Shown here: positions 24,326-27,889 of the stretch, piece after piece
Numbering within the stretch: the first letter of the stretch is position 1
How the letters are laid out: each line of letters opens with the position of its first letter
Source: Hyphomicrobiales bacterium
GTDB lineage: Bacteria > Pseudomonadota > Alphaproteobacteria > Rhizobiales > Aestuariivirgaceae
Length of the DNA stretch: 27,889 nt
Assembly (NCBI GenBank): GCA_023266715.1
Contig: JAHFPK010000005.1
Span: 1-27,889, forward strand
Direction: 5' to 3'
Notes under the pieces: generated by a model
Seen by the model: only the letters and a program-made list of their open reading frames with translations
Database searches by the model: none
Told to the model about the DNA's origin: nothing
Program-made: the position numbers and the translations under genes

Positions 24326-25315
24326 TTATTGTAGTGACGCCTGCTGAATGTGCGATTCAAGCAGATGAGCGTCGGGAAGACCATAGCCATGAACTTGATT
24401 GAGGGCAATTTGCGCATCGTCCAAATTGTCAAATGGCCCTACCCGCATGCGGTAAACCGGGCCATCATTCCCCATCAGTTCAGCCACCTGAACCGGACCA
24501 ATATTGACAAACTCCAGCCGAAGCCGCTCCGCGTTGTCGGGATCAGCAAAGACGCCGGCTTGCACAAAGTAGTTCACGGCGCTTGGCACGCTTTGCTCAA
24601 CTACCTGATCGGGTTCTGCGTCATAATTTTCCTGTTGCGCTGGTTCCTCGTCATAGATCCCCTGCTGCACAGGTTCTGCCTCGGCAACCTGGATATTGTC
24701 GGAACGATCATTATTTGCTGCGGCAATCATCTGGCGCAGCGGCGTGCCGTTTTCCAATTCGCGATTCATCGCAACGAGATGGGACCCATTATCATTAAGC
24801 GGAGCGGGACCGATATATTGCACCCGGACCGTGGTTGTTCCTTTCCGCTGATAGCCCAATGCCGATGCGGATTGCTTCGACAAGTCGATGACGCGCGTAC
24901 CAACAAATGGGCCCCGGTCATTGATGCGGACAATGACTGCCGCGCCATTGCTGAGGTTGGTCACCTTGGCATAGCAGGGCAACGGCAGTGTGGGGTGTGC
25001 GGCCGTCAGGCGGCTCATATCGAACCATTCACCATTGGAGGTCATGCGCCGGTTAAAAGCCTCGCCATACCAGGAAGCTGGTCCCGTCTTGTCGTAGTTG
25101 GGCTGTTCTTTGGGCGTAAACCAGCGGCCCGCGACCTGATAGGGATCGCCAAGCTGATAATGCCCGCCGCCCATGGGAACAGGTCCCTTGCCCTTGTAAT
25201 AGGGGCTGCCAGTGCCCGCAAATGGATCATTGGACGCCGAGCGCCTGGATGAACATCCCGAGATCGTCAAACTCACGGCAAGGAGAATACATGAAACACT
25301 GAGCAATTTACGCAT
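24326..25315 (-). CDS. rlpA: RlpA-like lipoprotein, septal ring lytic transglycosylase with SPOR domain
   Basis: A 329-residue lipoprotein: the signal sequence ends in the lipobox ISGC with Cys21 as the lipidated residue. A double-psi beta-barrel domain covers about residues 78-165, with GPASWYGEAFNRRMTSNGEWF, TAAHPTLPLPCYAKVTNL and VRINDRGPFVGTRVIDLSKQSA. These are the family's hallmark blocks, including the catalytic-type Glu and Asp. A Gln/Glu-rich linker contains repeated Q-Q-x-x-Y-D-x-EP units (about 205-235). A C-terminal SPOR domain (NYFVQAGVFADPDNAERL…YRMRVGPFDNLDDAQIAL) binds denuded glycan at the division site. In Pseudomonas aeruginosa RlpA is a lytic transglycosylase; activity here is inferred. 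GGTGGAG precedes ATG 25315. Confidence 0.93.
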   Translation of the reverse strand: MRKLLSVSCILLAVSLTISGCSSRRSASNDPFAGTGSPYYKGKGPVPMGGGHYQLGDPYQVAGRWFTPKEQPNYDKTGPASWYGEAFNRRMTSNGEWFDMSRLTAAHPTLPLPCYAKVTNLSNGAAVIVRINDRGPFVGTRVIDLSKQSASALGYQRKGTTTVRVQYIGPAPLNDNGSHLVAMNRELENGTPLRQMIAAANNDRSDNIQVAEAEPVQQGIYDEEPAQQENYDAEPDQVVEQSVPSAVNYFVQAGVFADPDNAERLRLEFVNIGPVQVAELMGNDGPVYRMRVGPFDNLDDAQIALNQVHGYGLPDAHLLESHIQQASLQ

Positions 25316-25342
25316 ACAAACTCCACCGAGCCCCCCGAGCCC

Positions 25343-25360
25343 CTTTGCGTTGCCGCAAAG
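25343..25360 (-). promoter_or_regulatory. GCAA-tetraloop hairpin in the rlpA leader
   Basis: On the minus strand CTTTGCG-GCAA-CGCAAAG forms a perfect 7-bp stem closed by a GNRA-type tetraloop, 28 bases before the rlpA start codon. It is followed by two tandem GGGCTCGG units and then GGTGGAG. There is no T-run, so it is probably not a terminator for the Sel1 gene. It may stabilise or regulate the rlpA mRNA (inference). Confidence 0.5.
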
Positions 25361-25431
25361 CCACAGCAGTAGTTTTCGCGCAAAGTGCGTAAAATTTGAG
25401 TTAAATTGCTTGGTTAACTAAGTGTTGACAG

Positions 25432-26169
25432 TCAATTTAATGTCACAGGCGCTACAGGGGGTGCCGTTGGCGTGAGGCGCACCAAATTAGCTTGCGCTGA
25501 TTCAATTCCTTTTTCGGCGGCTTGTTTGTAATAGCTTGCGGCTTTGGTCCGGTCCTTGGCGACACCCCAGCCCATTTCATACATTCCACCGAGATTGTTA
25601 AGACCCCAGCCGTCCCCCTGTTGGGCGGCCAATTCAAAAAGCCTGAAGGCCTCACTCACATTCCGTTCGACACCTTTGCCGTTCAAATACAAAATTCCCA
25701 GGTTGTTTTGCGCAACCGCCAGCTTTGCTTCCGCCGCCTTACGATACCATTCAGCCGCCTTCGCCTCGTCGACCGCAACACCCAGGCCATTTTGATAGGC
25801 CTGGCCCATGGCATTCTGCGATTCCAAATGACCGCTGTTGGCCGCAGCTTCATAGAGCTTGACCGCTGTTTTTAAATCTTTGGTCAGGCCCTTTGCCCCT
25901 TTGCTCACAAGGCGGGCAAGCCGAAATTCCGCTTCCACGTTGCCTGCAAGAGCCGCCTCCCGGTACCACTTCGCGGCTTCGGCTATGTCTTTTTTTGCCT
26001 CACCGCCTAGTTCATAGGCGCTCGCCACCGCCATTTGGGCCTCTTCATCGCCCACCTTGGCAAGCTTCAGCTTCTTCGAAAAAGGAAGCTCACTCAGCAC
26101 CTCAGCGAATGCGGGCGATGTACCCGTGAGCACCAACGCGACGAACAAACTGCCTAAAATGCGTTTCAT
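25432..26169 (-). CDS. Exported Sel1-repeat protein
   Basis: A 245-residue protein with a Sec signal peptide (MKRILGSLFVALVLTGTSPAFA) and then about five Sel1-like (TPR-related) repeats of some 36 residues. Examples are AQMAVASAYELGG…AAKWYREAALAGN, SQNAMGQAYQNGLGVAVDEAKAAEWYRKAAEAK, AQNNLGILYLNGKGVERNVSEAFRLFELAAQQGD and GLNNLGGMYEMGWGVAKDRTKAASYYKQAAEKG. The tail is Pro/Thr-rich. Sel1 proteins act as periplasmic scaffolds or signalling adaptors, for example in exopolysaccharide and envelope control in rhizobia; the partner here is unknown. It lies 63 bases after the DUF2147 gene and 116 bases before rlpA, on the same strand. Confidence 0.9.
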   Translation of the reverse strand: MKRILGSLFVALVLTGTSPAFAEVLSELPFSKKLKLAKVGDEEAQMAVASAYELGGEAKKDIAEAAKWYREAALAGNVEAEFRLARLVSKGAKGLTKDLKTAVKLYEAAANSGHLESQNAMGQAYQNGLGVAVDEAKAAEWYRKAAEAKLAVAQNNLGILYLNGKGVERNVSEAFRLFELAAQQGDGWGLNNLGGMYEMGWGVAKDRTKAASYYKQAAEKGIESAQANLVRLTPTAPPVAPVTLN

Positions 26170-26232
26170 ATGACTGCCTTACGCCCGCAAAGCCAATTTA
26201 GATACATAATCATGACAATAATCTGACGTTAT

Positions 26233-26661
26233 TCAATTCGCCCTGACAAAAACCATCGTCTTGCAGAAAGGTCCGATGCACCCCTTCACTTTCATATTGC
26301 CGCCGGAAAGCTTCATGTAGGAGGAATAGGTCCTGCCGTCGTCAGCATTATAAATCGTACCCTGCCAGTTGTTTTCACCAGTGGCCTTCATGTTTGCAAG
26401 AATAGTGAGGCCCATCAGCGGCCTGGTCCGCAAGGCTACATTGGGATTTTTCTTATCTACCTTTGGCTGGCCACGATGGTTCAGGGGCTTGGCCAAGCCA
26501 ACTATGGCTCCACACAGGTTGGGCCCGCAAGGTGCGATTCGCACCGTTACATTGCCGGTGTCCAGCCTCCAAACACCACTGGCGCCTCCCTCAGCCAATG
26601 CAAGCCCTGACATACCCACGACAAGCAAGCCGGTGATTCCCAGTTTCTTGAATAAATTCAA
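26233..26661 (-). CDS. Exported DUF2147-family protein
   Basis: A 142-residue small secreted protein. The signal peptide (NLFKKLGITGLLVVGMSGLALAEG) precedes a single DUF2147 domain. The hallmark blocks are GVWRLDTGNVTVRIAPCGPNLCGAIVGL, NPNVALRTRPLMGLTIL, WQGTIYNADDGRTYSSYMKLSG and the closing VKGCIGPFCKTMVFVR. Four cysteines are placed as two likely disulfide pairs. The start codon is TTG at 26661 with GGGAGA nine bases upstream on the minus strand; no ATG lies before the signal sequence core. The family's molecular function is not known to me. It is transcribed away from the class II aldolase gene across a gap of 109 bases. Confidence 0.88.
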   Translation of the reverse strand: MNLFKKLGITGLLVVGMSGLALAEGGASGVWRLDTGNVTVRIAPCGPNLCGAIVGLAKPLNHRGQPKVDKKNPNVALRTRPLMGLTILANMKATGENNWQGTIYNADDGRTYSSYMKLSGGNMKVKGCIGPFCKTMVFVRAN

Positions 26662-26770
26662 TGTCCGTCTCCCGATTCAATTTCGGTGCGCCTCCATGCC
26701 ACCAAGGCAATTGTACCGCCTTCATAACTCAGCTACTTTCCTGCTCCAAATATAGCAAGGGAAGCCAGTC

Positions 26771-27538
26771 ATGAGCAATGTCACCAACCTCAGCCGCCAT
26801 CGGAGCCATGACTCAAACGAATGGCAATTGCGTGTTGACCTTGCGGCAGCATTTAGGCTTGCCGCCAAAAATGACTGGCATGAAGCGGTCGCAAATCATT
26901 TTAGCCAGGCTGTGTCGAACGACGGCAAGAAGTTTTTGATGAACCCGCGCTGGCGCCATTTTTCGAAGATCAGGGCATCCGAGCTCCTGTTGCTTGACAC
27001 GGACGATCACTCCACCATGTCAAAGCCTAATGCGCCGGACCTGACCGCCTGGTCACTCCATGGCAGGCTCCATGCCCTGCTCCCCCAAGCCCGCTGCATC
27101 ATGCATCTGCACCCACCCTATGCCACAGCCATCGCGTCTCTCGCTGATCCCGATATAAAACCCATTGACCAGAACACCTCGCGCTTCTTCAATCGCGTCG
27201 CCTTTGACATGGATTATTGCGGCATGGCCAATACAGATGAGGAAGGAGAACGCCTGGCCCGCCTGATGGGCAATAAATCGATCATGATGATGGGCAATCA
27301 CGGCGTGTTGGTCTGCGCGGCAACCGTGGCGGAGGCCTATGACCTAACCTACTATCTGGAGCGTTCCTGCCGCAATCTCGTGCTGGCCTATCAGACCGGC
27401 CAGCCCCTTCACGTGATGAGCGCCAAGATAGCTGAAAAAACAGCACTGGAATGGGAAGCCGACCGCGAGCAGTTCCACGCCCATTTTGCCGAGATGAAAT
27501 CAATTCTGGATGCCACGGATTCAAGCTACGCCGAATAG
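26771..27538 (+). CDS. Class II aldolase/adducin-family protein
   Basis: A 255-residue protein of the class II aldolase/adducin fold, which includes fuculose-phosphate aldolase, ribulose-phosphate epimerase and decarboxylase-like enzymes. Seen here are the helix start (LRVDLAAAFRLAAKNDWHEAVANHFSQAV) and the phosphate/active-site loop (RWRHFSKIRASELLLLD). The metal ligands are in CIMHLHPPYATAIASL, with a third His in MMGNHGVLVCAATVAEAYDLTYYLE. The acidic residue used by true aldolases, usually just before the HLH pair or near the ASELH region, is not obvious to me, so the substrate is open. AAGGGA precedes ATG 26771. It stands alone; a tRNA gene with its own promoter follows. Confidence 0.9.
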   Translation: MSNVTNLSRHRSHDSNEWQLRVDLAAAFRLAAKNDWHEAVANHFSQAVSNDGKKFLMNPRWRHFSKIRASELLLLDTDDHSTMSKPNAPDLTAWSLHGRLHALLPQARCIMHLHPPYATAIASLADPDIKPIDQNTSRFFNRVAFDMDYCGMANTDEEGERLARLMGNKSIMMMGNHGVLVCAATVAEAYDLTYYLERSCRNLVLAYQTGQPLHVMSAKIAEKTALEWEADREQFHAHFAEMKSILDATDSSYAE

Positions 27539-27540
27539 GA

Positions 27541-27568
27541 CTTGAAACCTTGCCCGATAATGCTACAT
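27541..27568 (+). promoter_or_regulatory. Putative promoter for tRNA-Ser
   Basis: CTTGAA, 16 bases, CTACAT, starting three bases after the aldolase stop codon. Each box matches the rhizobial consensus CTTGAC/CTATAT at five of six. The bases just after the -10 (CGCGG) are GC-rich, a discriminator typical of stringently controlled stable RNA promoters. Transcription would begin near 27575, about 24 bases before the tRNA. Confidence 0.45.
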
Positions 27569-27598
27569 CGCGGAGGCCAATAATCAGGTTTCCCCTGC

Positions 27599-27688
27599 GG
27601 AGGGGTGGCAGAGTGGTCGATTGCGACGGTCTTGAAAACCGTTGGGAGTGAAAGCTTTCCGGGGGTTCGAATCCCTCCCCCTCCGCCA
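27599..27688 (+). tRNA. tRNA-Ser (anticodon UGA)
   Basis: A 90-base tRNA with CCA encoded. The acceptor stem GGAGGGG pairs with CCCCTCC, followed by discriminator G and CCA. The D arm contains GAGTGGTCGA. The anticodon stem ACGGT/ACCGT encloses the loop CTTGAAA, giving anticodon TGA, which reads UCA serine codons. The long variable arm is characteristic of tRNA-Ser, and the T arm GGGGG-TTCGAAT-CCCTC is standard with one G-T pair. All four arms fold as expected, and the discriminator G and long extra arm agree with serine identity. Confidence 0.96.
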
Positions 27689-27889
27689 GTGCTGCGCTCT
27701 ACTCAATGTGATCATTCCACAAAAACCCCTCTCACGGTTACGCGATAAAAAACGCGTTCCCAACCGAGAAGTCGCGCAAGCCTCTTTGACTTACGCAACT
27801 CCTCGCCAGATTTGTATCTTGAGCCTGATACTATCCGCGCCAGACGGCTCCGGTCCGCGAGTTTACAAAGACCAGGACGCGGTGGTCAT
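27689..27889. other. Terminal 201 bases without an assignable gene
   Basis: No gene can be named here. One plus-strand frame (codons starting at 27690) stays open to the window edge for about 66 codons and would read PLSRLRDKKRVPNREVA…ICILSLILSAPDG, but it has no clear start or ribosome binding site. The complementary minus frame is also open for most of the length, which is often a chance effect. ACGCG and CGCGT around an A-rich loop (27752-27769) form a weak hairpin with no T-run. Only sequence beyond the edge can show whether a gene or integrated element begins here. Confidence 0.4.

Noticed and set aside
24350..25252. 300-codon open frame on the plus strand opposite rlpA
   Set aside because: It mirrors the rlpA frame, shows no domain and has no ribosome binding site; the RlpA barrel and SPOR domains explain the sequence.
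25343..25360. Rho-independent terminator for the Sel1 gene
   Set aside because: The stem is good but no run of T follows on the minus strand; GC-rich sequence continues to the rlpA ribosome binding site.
14876..26661. A novel defence or mobile island in the long minus-strand block
   Set aside because: Nearly every gene is a recognisable housekeeping or envelope gene with no transposase, integrase, nuclease-effector pairing or visible compositional break; only the 822-residue exported protein lacks an assignment.
27451..27651. 66-codon plus-strand frame running from the aldolase gene into the tRNA
   Set aside because: It is out of frame with the aldolase and ends inside the tRNA-Ser gene, so it is a chance opening.

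Overview
This window looks like a chromosomal housekeeping segment of an alphaproteobacterium, most likely of the Hyphomicrobiales/Rhizobiales type. The indicators are the order lpdA–lipA–coq10/ratA–pncC–ispDF–dusB–ntrBC–ntrYX–hfq–hflX–mazG, a fused IspDF, the NtrYX pair with an NtrX lacking the sigma54 contact loop, an 81-residue Hfq, and a pair of inverted palindromes of the kind scattered through rhizobial genomes. No transposase, integrase, CRISPR array, phage gene or defence cassette is visible. All assignments come from reading motifs; no database search was run.

Layout, left to right. 3-287 is the tail of an SGNH hydrolase, followed by two facing REP-like palindromes. lpdA (E3 of a 2-oxoacid dehydrogenase complex) comes next, then three tandem small GlsB/YeaQ-type membrane proteins, lipA, and a START-fold Coq10/RatA protein. 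On the minus strand ispDF and pncC follow. 5942-9521 is dusB-ntrB-ntrC behind a good promoter. 9590-13195 is ntrY-ntrX. 13276-14879 is hfq-hflX. From 14876 to 26661 everything is on the minus strand: DUF2147 protein, Sel1-repeat protein, rlpA, dacC-like carboxypeptidase, tmk, holB, metG, tatD, a PhnP-like metallo-hydrolase, a large unknown exported protein, and mazG. A class II aldolase gene and a tRNA-Ser(UGA) gene close the window on the plus strand.

Several groups make functional sense. LpdA and LipA both serve lipoate-dependent dehydrogenases. NtrBC and NtrYX are adjacent two-component systems for nitrogen and probably redox/envelope signals. The rlpA–dacC pair acts on peptidoglycan. The tmk–holB–metG–tatD–MBL chain overlaps or nearly abuts at every junction and is probably translationally coupled.

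I found no clearly new multi-gene system. The best candidates for something undescribed are the 822-residue exported protein at 15794-18262, a hairpin that hides the ribosome binding site of the dacC-like gene, a palindrome covering the mazG promoter, the triplicated GlsB-type membrane proteins between lpdA and lipA, and the loop-less NtrX. No gap between genes exceeds 300 bases.
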